64,000 bases of DNA, taken from positions 148,282,058 through 148,346,057 of the forward strand of contig NC_133537.1 of NCBI RefSeq assembly GCF_048544455.1, read 5' to 3'. A program made the position numbers and the translations under genes. Within the stretch, counting starts at the first letter, position 1; every line of letters begins with the position of its first letter. The DNA comes from Silene latifolia. Taxonomy: Eukaryota; Streptophyta; Magnoliopsida; Caryophyllales; Caryophyllaceae. This document shows, piece by piece, positions 1-10,824 of this stretch. The notes below the pieces were generated by a model. It was not told the DNA's origin and searched no databases. It was given only the letters and a program-made list of their open reading frames with translations.

Positions 1-708
1 TGAGGTCTTTAGAGCTTCCTAGTCCAGAAACATCAATAAACTTGTCTCATTGTCAATTAGGCTTGAGTGTGGTTTCTCCTTGTGGAATATGTAATATCAA
101 ACTGAATAAGTGTGACATTAGTTTCTTAGCTTTTGCGCGTTCATATGATTGAGTACATGAGGAAAGGCGGTTCTTATTGTTCAAATATGCCATACGTTAC
201 CCAGTTTTTGTTAGCCCGTTTGAACCATGTAGCCATTTTATATCCTATTTCTTAGCTACATTCCAGAATTTGCCTACCTTTTTCGGGACAGTCGCAGTTG
301 CTTGAGTCTTGATTGTTATAGCTGCTTTGGTTGGGTTGAGACTTTTATTGTCATGTGGGTAGTAGCTATCTTTTTGTAGCAATTGTGTGACCTCCTATGT
401 TGAAAAAGAGAAATATTATGAAGCAATGAAAAAAAGAAAAAGAAAAGAAAGAAAAATTTCGAAAAAAAAAGCACAAAAGAAAAAGAAAAAGAAGAAGAAA
501 AGAAAAAAAAAAGAACGAGAAAAAAAAAAATCGAAAATTCCGAAAGAAAAAAAAAAGAGAAAAGAAGTTGCTTCATCAGTTTTGTTAGGAGGTCATAAGT
601 GGTAATTACTGGAGTCTAATGCACTTTTGGAGAGCCTTTTTATTCTCTCATATGTTGTCAAAGTTGAGATAATTTCTCTAGTTGGATGATTGTTCTATTT
701 ATTATTAG
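1..708 (+). mobile_element. Element G, internal 3' region (left part)
   Basis: This stretch precedes the insertion site of element A and continues after it at 11428. No protein domain is recognisable. It is AT-rich and holds a lysine-coding A-rich tract. The reason to assign it to a retrotransposon is context: the sequence resumes at 11428 and runs into a polypurine tract and a long terminal repeat, so this is the untranslated tail of that element. The gag and pol genes would lie left of the window. The final five bases (ATTAG, 704-708) are the target-site duplication of element A. Confidence 0.6.
420..565. repeat. A-rich low-complexity tract
   Basis: About 145 bases made almost only of A and G on the + strand. 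It reads as poly-lysine/arginine/glutamate in one direction and poly-phenylalanine/serine in the other. I treat both reading frames as composition artefacts. Confidence 0.8.
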
Positions 709-1296
709 TGTTCCGGGTGTAATTCCAGAGCAGTGTTGTTTACCACGCAAGCTTGGTGAATGGATGTCTTTCCTTGCCTTGACTCTTCCTCTCGGTCTCT
801 CCTGAAACGATGAACAAACTGAGGGCTCGGCTTTGCACCGAGCGTACTCACTCCGACGCTCAAGTCAGTGAACTTAAAGGGATTAAGTTATATGTTACTT
901 GACAGAGTATATTGTAGAGATAAGAGAGTTTATACCAGATGAACAGTGAGTTTTAGGTTAGATTGTGGATCCTTTCCTCAATGAGGGTTGAGGAGTATTT
1001 ATAGACTTTCACCTTTTGTCACGTAGTGGCCAAGTGGCTAGCAGGTGGAAAGACTGATCTACCCTCGGCCGAGGGACCCATGGCAGGCCGGCGGGCCCTG
1101 TTGACTCCATGCCGAGGGGTCTTGGATATGAGTACGCGGATATGTGCCCCGGCTGGCTAGTTGTCCCGGTGAGACCCAAGAGACAGCCGACAGTCGCTGC
1201 GTCGGTTAGGCTGTCTAAGTCGTTGACTTGCTGTGGATATCTTTGACCTTGCTCAATATGTTGACTCGGTCAGCGGGTGCAGAATATGCCACATCA
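709..1296 (-). repeat. Element A 3' LTR
   Basis: This 588-bp LTR matches 10825-11422 along its length. Read on the - strand it starts TGATGTGGC and ends ...CCCGGAACA. A TATA box (TATAAATA on the - strand) lies at 996-1003. The palindrome CCTCGGCCGAGG lies about 70 bp upstream of it on that strand. The purine tract GGGGGCAAAT directly outside the LTR at 1297-1306 identifies this copy as the 3' LTR. Confidence 0.93.
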
Positions 1297-1723
1297 ATTT
1301 GCCCCCAGCGTAGTCTATACCGTGGTATGGACCTTCGGTGAGTGTTGAGCGTATTCTGCGCAAGTTGAAATTTTCTGCCCCGGCTTCTTCTACCTCGACT
1401 TGGTTCTGCTTAGGCCGTACCGTATCATATCCCCCCTCCACATGGATGTGTAATGGACATCAGATGTGGAAAAGAAAGTGGCGCTGGCCGAGACCGAGGT
1501 TGTGAGTGCCGTGTGCTTTTGATTGCCCCCGGTAGTCTTTGCCAAGCTTGGTTGAATCAGCGGGCCGTTTGGCAAGTAGATACCAAGGGGCGTGTTGAAG
1601 AAGATACGTCGATTGGCATTCTGTCAAGGAGCGTGTTGAAGAAGTTTTGTCACTGTTTGTCGATTGACATTCCATGGCTGCATGCTTGACATGTGTCTCG
1701 TTGTTGATTGGTTGACGTTTCAT
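1297..1723. other. Element A region between the 3' LTR and the antisense promoter
   Basis: No gene is supported here. The stretch holds the polypurine tract, a short stem (ATACC/GGTAT near 1317-1328) and two direct repeats: GCGTGTTGAAGAAG twice near 1590 and 1630, and TCGATTGRCATTC twice. These repeats lie upstream of the antisense gene and may belong to its promoter. Confidence 0.5.
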
Positions 1724-1770
1724 GGGCTTTGCCCTGATTGGTCGGATTGAGTGGGCTTTGCCCTATAAAT
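1724..1770 (+). promoter_or_regulatory. Promoter of the antisense gene in element A
   Basis: The TATA box TATAAAT at 1764-1770 lies about 200 bp before the first ATG of the antisense gene (1965). It is preceded by two copies of GGGCTTTGCCCT, at 1724-1735 and 1753-1764, 29 bp apart; the second copy overlaps the TATA box. A leader of about 160 nt containing an A-run follows. The direction is opposite to the element's own LTR promoter. Confidence 0.65.
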
Positions 1771-1964
1771 AGGAGAGGTAGCCCCTGAATTTGGCCTTCC
1801 AAATTCATTCTCTAAAAAAAAAAAAAAATTTTTCTTCTTCTCGCTTAGTTTTCTTTGACGAAACTTCTCTCTAGTCTTCGAAGCGTTACTCGGCGTAACA
1901 CTCTTCCCAAGGTAAACAAACAAATTTTTCAACTTTTAATTGTTTAAGTTTCTTTGTTGTGAAC

Positions 1965-4478
1965 ATGTCTTCTGCTGATGCCGGACCTAGTAATCCTGCG
2001 CCGGGGGGTTTCCCGTCGCGTCTTGATGAAGAGGAGGCACTAGCCGCCGTTCCGATAAGGTCTGGGGGCCCTAGGTCTCCTTCTCCTGAAGTTGATCCAA
2101 AAGTTCTGGAGGATTGGGAGGATGATGATGATGATGTTGATGATGACGGTGATGATGAGGAAAGGGCTCATCCTGATGACGAGAGGTCGTACGTCCTGGA
2201 TCACGGCGACGCCTGTAAGATCGGCCCTGACCGTGCTTGGACCCACAAATTTGCCAGTTGTTCTGGTCCTGACTTCTTCGAACATCATTTCTCCTTCGGC
2301 AGGGAGTATAAGATTGTTATTCCTAGAGGGGGTCAGGCCGTCTGTTGCCCTCCTCCGGGCTGTATTGGCGTATACATCAGACACCTGGAGTATGGGCTCC
2401 GGTTTCCTCTGAATGAATACGTTATGGCCATAATTAAAGCCATGAACGTCGCCGTGGCCCAACTGCACCCGTTGGCCATTAGGACTATAGTCGGCTTTGT
2501 GTGGTTCTGCTTTTTCAAGGGGGAGGTCCCAACGGTTAACTTATTCCGCCGGCTTCATCACCTTCGGCCGTCAGCCCCTGGTCGCGTTGGGTGGTACAGC
2601 GTGCAGACGGAGCCGGGTTACGTCTTCGTTGATAAGCTTTCTTCCTGCAAGGACTGGAAGCCGCGGTGGGTGTACGTTGAGGTTCCGGAGGATTATCCAC
2701 TGCCCCGGTCTTTCCAGCACCGCGTCAATTTGCGGTGCGAGAGTAAGGGGGAGCATGACAAATGGGTCTCCCGGAGTAAGCTTAAGATGGACGCCACAGG
2801 TCCCTCTTAATGCGGATGAGAAGCGGGCGATGAGGCTGTTTGAGGTGAGAAGAATGGGATGCCAAAGGGATGGATGCCCTCGACGCAGATCATTCTTCGA
2901 GGATGAGCGCTTTCACGCCACGTCGGCCTCATACCCGGCCCTCGAACGGGGTGAGTGGGGTCGGTGTGAGGCCCATCTCTCGCTTTTAGTGTTTCTATTT
3001 TTTTGAACTTTGATTTATTTCTTCTACTTAACCCTTGCGTTTCCTTTGCGGACCGTTTTGGCCCGGACTGTCAAGATATCCTTAGGAGAATGGGACTTAA
3101 TAAGGACAAGCAAGTTGTTGATTTGCATCCTAAGGCCCGGACCGTGATCGCAGATCGGCGCCAAATGATCTCATGGATCGGTGAAGGGCTTAGATACGAC
3201 GGCGGCCCAAGCGAAGGTTGTTGGTAACATACCGCGCCGAACGCGGAAAACAAAGTCTTCGGCGGCGACGGCGTCAACATCAGTTCCACCTCCAATCCCC
3301 TCAGCTCAAAAGGAGACGGTGGAGATCGTCGATATTACCGAGGAGGTGGTCACCTTGGCAGTGGAATCTCCTCTCTTTCGCAAGAGGAAAGAGACTCACG
3401 CTCGCTCCCCTCTCTCTATCGTCGCCGAGGCCGCAAAGAAATGGGTCCTCCCGCCAAGAAGGCCAAGCTTGGTACGGATCTATCCCGTGGCTCGACTTAG
3501 CCGGTTCATTAGGCGTTCGATGACAGCTCTCGGTATGTCCATGAATGTTGACATGGATGCTTTGATTGAATTTTTGTAGATCACCGCCGCCACACAGGAC
3601 ACTTGTTGAACGGCGTGAGAAGCGAATCGCGCAGGCGGGTGGTACGAGATGCCACCGTCGTCTCCTCCTTCCCGAAGCCTACCCCCGCCCAGATTAGGTC
3701 GGAGGGCCTGAGTTTGTCTAGGATCTTTGTCGAAGTGGGCCGAGGTGGCGGTGCTCTTATTGTGGAGCAAGAAAAGGCCATGGTGAAGCGCCCCACGACT
3801 CGAGCGACTCGAGCTTAAACTTCGCTGCGGAGAAGGAAGCTGAGAGGGCCAAGGCCGAGGCTGAAAAGGCGGTCCGTGCTGAGAGAAAACTTAGGGAGGA
3901 CGCTGAAAAGGCAGTCCTTGCTGAGAGAGCAAAGGCTGAGGCTGCAGGGGCTGAAGCCGCTAAGCTGTTGGAGGAGCGTAACAAGCTTCAGGCCGTCGCC
4001 GACTTCAATGCTAAGAAGAGGGAGGAATGGAGGGACATGTTTAGGGCTCAGGGGAAGGCGCTTCAAAATAAGATAGCTATCATCGCCCAGAGGGAGTTGG
4101 ACATTGAGACGCTCCAAAGCGAGATTCTTCCTAACATGTGCGCCCAACACGGGACTGGCCGAAGAAGTCGCCAAGGAAGTGATAGGGGAGCTCTTTCTTG
4201 ATGGCTCCTTTCCGTGGCAAAAATTTGACGAGCTGCTTGATGACAAGCTTGAAGCTAAGGAGAAGGCCGCGGAGGCGAAGGCCGCTGAGGAGGCAAGGGT
4301 GAAGAAGGAGGAAGAGGAGGCCGCGGAGAAGGCGGCCCTTGCTGAGAAGGCTAAGGCGGCCAAGGAGGAAGCTGAGAGAATGAGGGCAGCTGAGGCTGAA
4401 GCTGCCAAGACAGTTTCTGGGTCGCCTACCAAAGATGATGCTGCTAACGTCGCTGATGGCAAGCAGCAACATGCATAG
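1965..4478 (+). pseudogene. Antisense accessory gene of Tat element A (gypsy-type transposon protein plus coiled coil)
   Basis: The gene lies between pol and the 3' LTR but on the opposite strand to gag-pol. The first exon reads from ATG 1965 to a stop at 2808-2810. It begins with a Pro/Ser-rich and then very acidic segment (a D/E run near residues 50-70). A globular part follows with PFPLNEYV-like and QLHPLAIRTIVGF motifs, resembling the 'putative gypsy type transposon' family (PF04195). Coding sense then shifts frame near 2800 and continues to about 2955, where GTGAGT fits a splice donor. It resumes near 3050 after a weak acceptor, and ends in a long Ala/Glu/Lys coiled coil (about 3830-4430) with a TAG at 4476-4478. 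At least three frame changes make this copy a pseudogene. The function is unknown. The start is the first ATG after the TATA box; the in-frame GTG six bases earlier is unlikely. Confidence 0.7.
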
Positions 4479-4704
4479 GGAGACGGGCGGTCGTCACCAG
4501 GTTCACCCGGCATCTCGGATAGCTTCAGCTGTTCGGGGGCCAACTATTAAGCCTTTCCTCCCTGCCATTTTTTGGCGCTTCAAATGATATGTCTGTAACC
4601 TTTTGTTCTTCTTTTCCTTGTTTTTTGTAAAACTTTGGTAGGTTGTGTTTTGGCTTATCCCTATGGGGACGACCGTCGTCTGTATTCTCCTTGTAATCAT
4701 TTTC

Positions 4705-4710
4705 AATAAA
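4705..4710 (+). terminator. Polyadenylation signal of the antisense gene
   Basis: AATAAA lies about 230 bp after the antisense stop codon, in a T-rich region with TTGTAA just upstream, a typical plant 3' UTR layout. With the TATA box at 1764 it gives the antisense gene both ends of a transcription unit. Confidence 0.6.
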
Positions 4711-4724
4711 GTTTTTTTATTGGC

Positions 4725-5110
4725 CCTCGGCTTGGTCGGGGCTTTGATCACAATCCTTCACTTGTCTTCTTTCGTTATTAATTGAGCGCTTTTTCGTTTT
4801 TACCTTCGGCCTGGCCGAGGTAGTTAGAATGCGTATCTCAACTATGTTTAACGTTTTTTAAACATGTTGGCATGTTGGTCGCTTCCTCTTTCACTCTCGG
4901 TCTGGCCGAGGCGTCCGATTTGCGTTTTCCAACCGCCGCTGTGAACATGTTAGCGTATCGACCGTTGTGTCCCCTGCCAGGCCTTCGGTTGGCCGAGGCG
5001 GCTAGAGGTTACGGCTCAACAGCGTTCGTATCTGTAGACATATTGATCGCTTCCTCTGCCAGGCCTTCGGTTGGCCGAGGCGGCTAGAATTGCGTCTTGC
5101 ATTTATACGT
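4725..5110. repeat. Degenerate GGCCGAGG minisatellite
   Basis: Four degenerate units of about 80-95 bp share the core TTCGG(T/C)(T/C)TGGCCGAGG followed by a GGCTAGA-like tail, near 4803, 4896, 4980 and 5062. The core resembles the CCTCGGCCGAGG palindrome in the LTR of the same element. The array lies in the hypervariable region between pol and the antisense gene, where Tat elements often carry tandem repeats. Confidence 0.7.
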
Positions 5111-5329
5111 TCCTAAGGCATGTTGGTCGCTTTCGCGAGTATCAATGCGCTGCCGGGTAGTAATCGCCGTGGCGTCTACTTCTTGGGGTGATTTTGCCGG
5201 CTTGGGCGTGGCGTCTACCTCGATATGACTACGGAGGGGATAAACACTTTGATGGAAAACTTGGATGATTTTTCAATAGATATAAACACGCGTTGGGGTG
5301 CCAACAATAGTTTTTGGACACCTCCGCCG

Positions 5330-6670
5330 CTATACAAAGTATTTCCTGAGGTTGTCAGTGTTCCAATGGCTCATCAAAGGCACACCCTCCATATCGTCGG
5401 CCCGGTATGTACCCGGCCTCATTTCTTCAACCACTTTGTAAGGACCCTCCCAGTTGGCCGTCAATTTACCATGAATGTTCCCTTTGTTGGTGGCGGCCGA
5501 CTTTCTTAGGACTAGATCCCCTACTTTTAAATCCCTTTTGTGGACTCTTCGGTTGTAGGCTCTTCTCATTCGGTTTTGGTATACTACCAAGTTGAGGCGT
5601 CTTTGTATCTCGGCTTTCTTCGACCAGGTCTAGGGAGGTTCTTAGACCTTCCTCATTTTCAACCGGGTTAAAGGTGGGCGTTCGAATGTCGGCACCGGGC
5701 CGCTTCAATTAGCGGGGCGCCGGACCGTAGACTAAGTGGAATGGTGTACCCGTTGCTTCTTTCTCCGTGGTCCGGAGGGACCACAGGACGCCGGGTAGTT
5801 CATCGGCCCATCTTCCCTTTAGGTCTTCAACTTTCTTCTTCAAACCGTTGAGGATTGTTTTATTGGTCGCCTCACTTTGTCCGTTGCTCGTGGGTGGTGT
5901 GACGGAGGAGTATGCAAATTTGATACCAAGTTCTTCCAACCAGTTCATTATTGTGTCACTCCAAAACTCTCGGCCGTGGTCAAATACCATGACTTGGGGT
6001 AACCCAAAACGAGTTATGACGTTTTCCCAGATTACCTTTCTTACGGCCGCCGTGGTCTTGGCAGGTACCGCTACAGCTTCAACCCATTTGGTGAAGTAGT
6101 CAATGGCGACAATCAAGTACTTTCTTCCTCCGGATGCCGTTGGAAATGGCCCTAGTAGATCCATCCCCCATTGTGAAAAAGGAAGGGGACTAAGTACCGG
6201 CTGCAGGTCTCGGGAAGGTGCATGTATCACCGGAGCATGCATTTGTGATTGTTGCACTTTTTGGTTTTGGCTCGGAATCCTCAAGCATGGTGGGCGAAGT
6301 AGCCGGCTCGGAGAGCTTTGTGGGCTAGTGTTCTTGCCCCATGTGATGACCACGAGATGCCTTCGTGAATTTCTCGTCGATATTAGCTCGCGTCGGCTGG
6401 GCCGACACATTTCAAGAGTGGCCTTATCACGGACCTCCTGTATAATTCTCCTTCAAACACCAAGTACCTTGCTGCGATCCTCTTTATCTTCTGTGAGAGA
6501 CTGCGGTCCTCCGGTAATTCATTCATCAGTTTGTACTTCATTATCGGAGTCATCCACGTTGTCTCGGCCTCTATGTCGCCCACCATGCCGACGGTTTCAG
6601 TAATGCTTTTGGCATTCCGATGTCCACCAAAGCACGGTTCGACCGACATTCTTGATGGTTTAAGCGGCAA
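5330..6670 (-). pseudogene. Element A integrase
   Basis: The catalytic core is readable at 5709-6410, with WGMDLLG (first Asp), VFDHGREF (second Asp) and GQSEATNKT (Glu), the DDE triad of retroviral-type integrases. The upstream fragment at 6383-6670 matches the segment between RNase H and the zinc-binding domain, but the HHCC finger is damaged. The C-terminal fragment at 5330-5590 contains the KVGDLVLRK and NWEGPYKV motifs (GPY/F module). The three pieces lie in different frames, so at least two frameshifts disrupt the gene. The enzyme would insert the cDNA into host chromatin. Confidence 0.85.
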
Positions 6671-7229
6671 GCTTTGAGAGAGCGTCGGCTCGGTTGTTCT
6701 CGGACACAGGAATGCATTGTATCTGGAAAGATTTCAATTTTGAAGTGTCAGCTTTTACCCTTTCCAGGTATCTTACCATCCCGTCGTCTCGAGTCTCGTA
6801 CTCTCCTCTGATTTGATTAGCCACTAAAAGTGAATCTGTTTTCAAAATGATGTGCTCCGCCCCGGCAGCTCTAGCTAGCTCGACTCCGGTTATCACCGTC
6901 TCGTATTCGGATTCGTTGTTTGAGGCCGGGAAGGTAAATTTCAAGGCGTACTCAAACTCGTCCCCGTTTGGGCTGATGATAAGTATGCCGGCTCCTGAGC
7001 TGTTCGCCGTGGAGGATCCGTCGGTATATACTTCCCATACTCCGGGGTTTTGCTCTTCTTGATATGTGCACTCGGCCAGGAAATCTGCAAGTGCCTGTCC
7101 CTTTATCGAGGGCCTCGGCTTGTATTGAATGCCGAAGCCGGATAGCTCTACTGCCCATTTGATGAGCCTGCCGGATTGCTCAAATTTTTCCAATGCTTTC
7201 TCCAATGGTTGGTCGGTTAAGACCGTCAC
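6660..7229 (-). pseudogene. Element A second (archaeal-type) RNase H
   Basis: A 189-residue frame carries the RNase H fold signature: VYTDGSS (Asp), NNESEYE (Glu), TDSLLVANQI (Asp) and NNRADALSKLA (Asp). This domain follows a degenerate gypsy-type RNase H and is the extra, archaeal-like RNase H known from Tat/Ogre elements. It removes the RNA strand of the RNA-DNA hybrid during reverse transcription. This domain is itself unbroken, but it is joined to broken neighbours. Confidence 0.85.
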
Positions 7230-7292
7230 GGGATGTGCGTCGAAGTAAGGCTTGATTTCCTTGCGGCAACGACGACAAACAAAGGCGCTTTT

Positions 7293-8332
7293 TCAATCGT
7301 GGGTAATTTCTTTCGGCGGGCAACAATGTATGGTGACAAAGTAGATTGGGTGTTCTTTGTTTGTCTTCTTCTCGATGATCACGGCGACCGTGGCCGAGGT
7401 AACTACTATGTATAGATATAGCGTCTCCCCAGGCGTCGGCTGGACGGGGTTGGGAGAGTTTGAAGATGAGCTTTCGGTTGCACGAAAGCGTGCTCTGTTC
7501 CTCCCGGTGAAGTCCTTATTTCCCTTCAACACTTTGAAGAATGGGGTGCTCTTGTCGGCTGACCGAGAGATAAAACGGGCTAGAGCCGCCATCCTCCCGG
7601 TCAACATCATAACCTCTTTTCGATTCCACGGCTCCGGCAGGTCCAGGATTGCTTGGACTTTCTCTGGATTGGCATCAATTCCCCTGGCGCTGACAAGCAC
7701 GCCGAGGAACTTACCTGACCAGGACACCGAAGTTGCATTTCATTGGGTTAAGTTTCATCTTGTATTTCCTTAGTGAACAAAATGTCTCGTGTAAGTCCGC
7801 TAAGTGCTCATTTTGTCGGACTTGCTTTTACAATAGCATCGTCGACGTAAGCCTCAATGTTTCGCCCTTTTTGATTTTGGAACACTTTGTCCACCAGTCT
7901 TGTGTAAGTTGCGCGGCACTTGAAACCGAACGGCATCATTTTATACATGTATGTGCCGTTACCGGTGATGAATGCGCATTTAGGCATGTCTTCTTCGGCC
8001 ATGAATACGATGATACCCACGAGAAGGCGTCCGGCAGGCTCAAGATAGTGTAGCTGCCGTGGCGTCGATTAAACTATCTATTCGAGGCAAGGGATAGCAA
8101 TCTTTGGGGCACGCTTTATTAAGATTGGTAAAATCTACACACATCCTCCACGCCCCGATGATTTCTTCACCATTACAACATTAGCTAACCACTCAGGATA
8201 AGTAAAAGGCATGATAAAGCCCGCCGCTAGTAATTTATCTAACTCGGCTTTGATGGCCTCATCTTTCTCCGAGGAGTTCCTCATCTTCGCTTGACGGGGC
8301 GGCGGTGGAGAGTACGTTCGGCTTGTGAACAA
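7293..8332 (-). pseudogene. Element A reverse transcriptase and first RNase H
   Basis: Three fragments in different frames make up this region. 8135-8332 is the N-terminal palm and fingers part (AAGFIMPFTYPEWLANVV). 7808-8020 holds the catalytic motif YVDD (7838-7849). 7293-7727 holds the thumb/connection (GKFLGVLVSARGIDANPEK) followed by a gypsy-type RNase H that has lost its first catalytic Asp (LYIVVTSATVAVI). Loss of that residue is expected where a second RNase H follows. Frameshifts separate the fragments. Confidence 0.85.
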
Positions 8333-8334
8333 TT

Positions 8335-9377
8335 ACCTCCCGCTCACGCTGGCATCTCGGCTGCTTGAGTAAGCGAAGATGTCTTTGTTCTTCCTCAGCA
8401 GTCTAGGAGAGCGGCCCTGAATTTTGGCTCAGGTTGACACCGACGATTACGGTGCACCCCGGGTCAATTTCCACTTCTTCGGTCTCCGCTCCTTCGACCA
8501 TGCCGACAGTGGCATCCATGAGGTCGCCCTCTGTTGTAAGGATGGGCTTTTCCCCTTCTCGACTTCTTCGCCACTTTGAGGGATTGCATGTTGCACCCTG
8601 GCGATATTTGGACGTTGACTACTTCGTCTTTTTCGTCCTTTGAGACGAGCTTATGCGCTTCCCCCCCGGTCCGAGACATACATCGTGTCGGGGCCGGATG
8701 GACATTATCGCATCGGCCTCGCTCGAGTGACTCGGCCTATGAGAACGTTGTAGGCGGACGAGCCGTCAATGACCACGAACTCGGATAGGACATTCTTAGC
8801 CGCATTCCCTCGCCGAACATCACCGGATCCGATTGACCCTGGGGTACCATGCCGCCCCGGAAAAATCAGTACAATGGATTGGTGCGGGGGCTCAAGTCCT
8901 CAATCTTGACCCGAGATTGAGAAAGCACTCCCGAACATAATGTTCGTGTAGGCGCCTGTGTCAATCAGGCACCTCTTGACCAGGTGGTTAGCTATGTCCA
9001 AGTGGACTACAAGTGGGTCGCTGTGCGGGGCGATGACTCCCTCGTAGTCCTTCTTCCCAATAGTCATATTGGGGATGTTGGAAGCGGGGATCGCTGTTTT
9101 GGGCACAAAGTTGATGGCCTGATATAGCTCGTTCAGGTGCCGTTTGTGCCCATGAGCGGACCCACCGTTCTCGTTGCCCCCGATGACAACATGGATTACT
9201 CCTATCCGTTCAAAGACGGACTTTTTATTTGAGCCGCCGGTATTAGTCTTTTGGCCTCCGGCAACATATTTGTTGAGGCTCCCCTTCCGGATCAGCTCTT
9301 CAATGGCATTCTTCAGATGCCGGCAGTTGTCAGTTAAGTGACCGGTGTGGCCGTGGTACTCACAGTACTGGCTCGTG
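8335..9377 (-). pseudogene. Element A protease region
   Basis: The frame at 8900-9106 shows the aspartic protease active-site context CLIDTGAYTNIMF, preceded by a conserved-looking segment. A gag-type zinc knuckle and a connecting segment lie just upstream, around 9290-9377. The remainder, 8335-8899, is a poorly conserved linker towards RT with frameshifts. The protease would process the Gag-Pol polyprotein. Confidence 0.7.
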
Positions 9378-10734
9378 TCACCGTCTCCCCTCGTTCTTGC
9401 TCAGGGAGAAGACCTCGGCGGCAGATACGACCAGGGGGGTGTGACCATTGTACCGCTTTTGGTAGTATGGTCCTGAATTCCCCCCGGCGCCCGCCGAGTT
9501 CTGTTTCCTGGCGGACTTGTCAGACCGTGACCTATTATTGTCACGGCGTCCTTCATCCGGGTTGTCCTCCCGGCGGCTCTTACTCTCTGAGTGCCCGACC
9601 TCGCTGGGGCCTACCCAGGTTTTGTGATAGTCCTCCACCTTTATGGCTTGGTCGGCCATCTTCCTGGCGGAGTCTAGGTTCAGGCCTCCGCACTTGATGA
9701 GCTCGTTTTTTAAGTCTCCTCTCGGGAGGCCTTTCATCAGTGCGAAGGCCGCCAGTTCGCTGTTCAGCTCACGAATCTGCTGAACCTTGGCGTCGAACCT
9801 CTTCACATAACTTCGGAGAGACTCGCCTCCCTCCTGTTTGATAGAAAAGGAGATCCGATGTCTCGACGGCCCTTCTCTTATTGCAAGAATACTGGGCCAA
9901 AAATATGTCCCTTAGGTCGCCATAACAGTATATCGACCCATTGGGTAGCCCCTTGTACCAACTTTGTGCCATCCCATGCAGGGTCGTTGGGAAGACTCGG
10001 CACCAAACCTCATCAGGTTGCTCCCATACCGACATGTAAGACTCGAAAGCCTCGGCGTGGTCGGTTGGGTCGCTTTCTCCTTTGTATGATATGGGCGGCA
10101 ATTTTAGCTTAGTCGGCACCGGGACCTCTAGGACATAGGGGTTGAGGGGCTGTCTGACCACGTGTCGAATGACACGCGGCGATCGGCTCCTCGCATCCTT
10201 AGTCCGGCTCCTCTCCCCGTGGTGGGAAGGGCTTCTTCTCCGACTCTGGTGAGTCGGGCTTCTTCTCCGATTCTGGTGAGTCGGACTTCTTTCACTCCTC
10301 TGGGGCAGGCCTCGTCGGTGCTGCGGCGACACTGTCCTCTCGCGAGTGCGGGAAGGACTCAGGTCTACCACTTGCACTCTGGGCTCCCCCGGCGTCTTGA
10401 CATGGTCAGCTTCCTCCAATGCTTCGTTCAAGTTTCTCGGAGTCACTTTTTGGACCCTGATCTCCTGTGGGGGCGCCGCCGCTCTTGTCGTTGTGACAGT
10501 GTGAGTCGGCGTGCTACCCATTAGGTCCAGGAGTAGCTTTAGTTTAGCTGCATCAACCACATGTCCCAAGATAGTGACTTGGTCGGTGGGCAGCGGTGTA
10601 TCTTGTTCTGTTGGCATCCCGTACGTCGTATCAGTGATACGGCCGGTGGGGGACTGCCCGATTTCAGAGTTGTGGAATGTGTCATCTTGGAAGAATTCAG
10701 TTTCCACACGCACCATTTCTGGCTGTTTCGACAT
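9378..10734 (-). pseudogene. Element A gag
   Basis: The main frame, 9769-10734 (321 residues), starts MSKQPEM. It has an Arg/Ser-rich hinge with three RSPTHQ-like repeats and then the capsid core (DPTDHAEAFESYM, AQSWYKGLP). A frameshift near 9800 moves the reading to 9378-9806, which carries the end of the capsid domain (FALMKGLP) and a charged tail. Gag packages the element RNA into particles. The Arg/Ser repeats correspond to a small tandem repeat near 10225-10290. Confidence 0.82.
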
Positions 10735-10804
10735 CTTCTTAGCTCGGCGAACGGGTTTTGTTTTTTTTTTTTGTAAGGGATTTGACTAGCTTCTAGTATC
10801 TGTA

Positions 10805-10822
10805 TCCCCACAGACGGCGCCA
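10805..10822 (-). promoter_or_regulatory. Element A primer-binding site
   Basis: TGGCGCCGTCTGTGGGGA on the - strand, two bases inside the upper LTR. The TGGCGCC start and purine-rich end fit the 3' end of a plant Asp- or Arg-type tRNA. It fixes the upper LTR as the 5' LTR. Confidence 0.75.
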
Positions 10823-10824
10823 AT

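Noticed and set aside
316..605. Two overlapping ORFs, one poly-Phe/Ser (- strand) and one poly-Lys/Glu (+ strand)
   Set aside because: Both come from one A/G-rich tract; no domain, no codon structure.
2040..2468. - strand ORF opposite the antisense gene in element A
   Set aside because: Shadow frame of a GAT-rich acidic stretch; codon use and motifs support the + strand.
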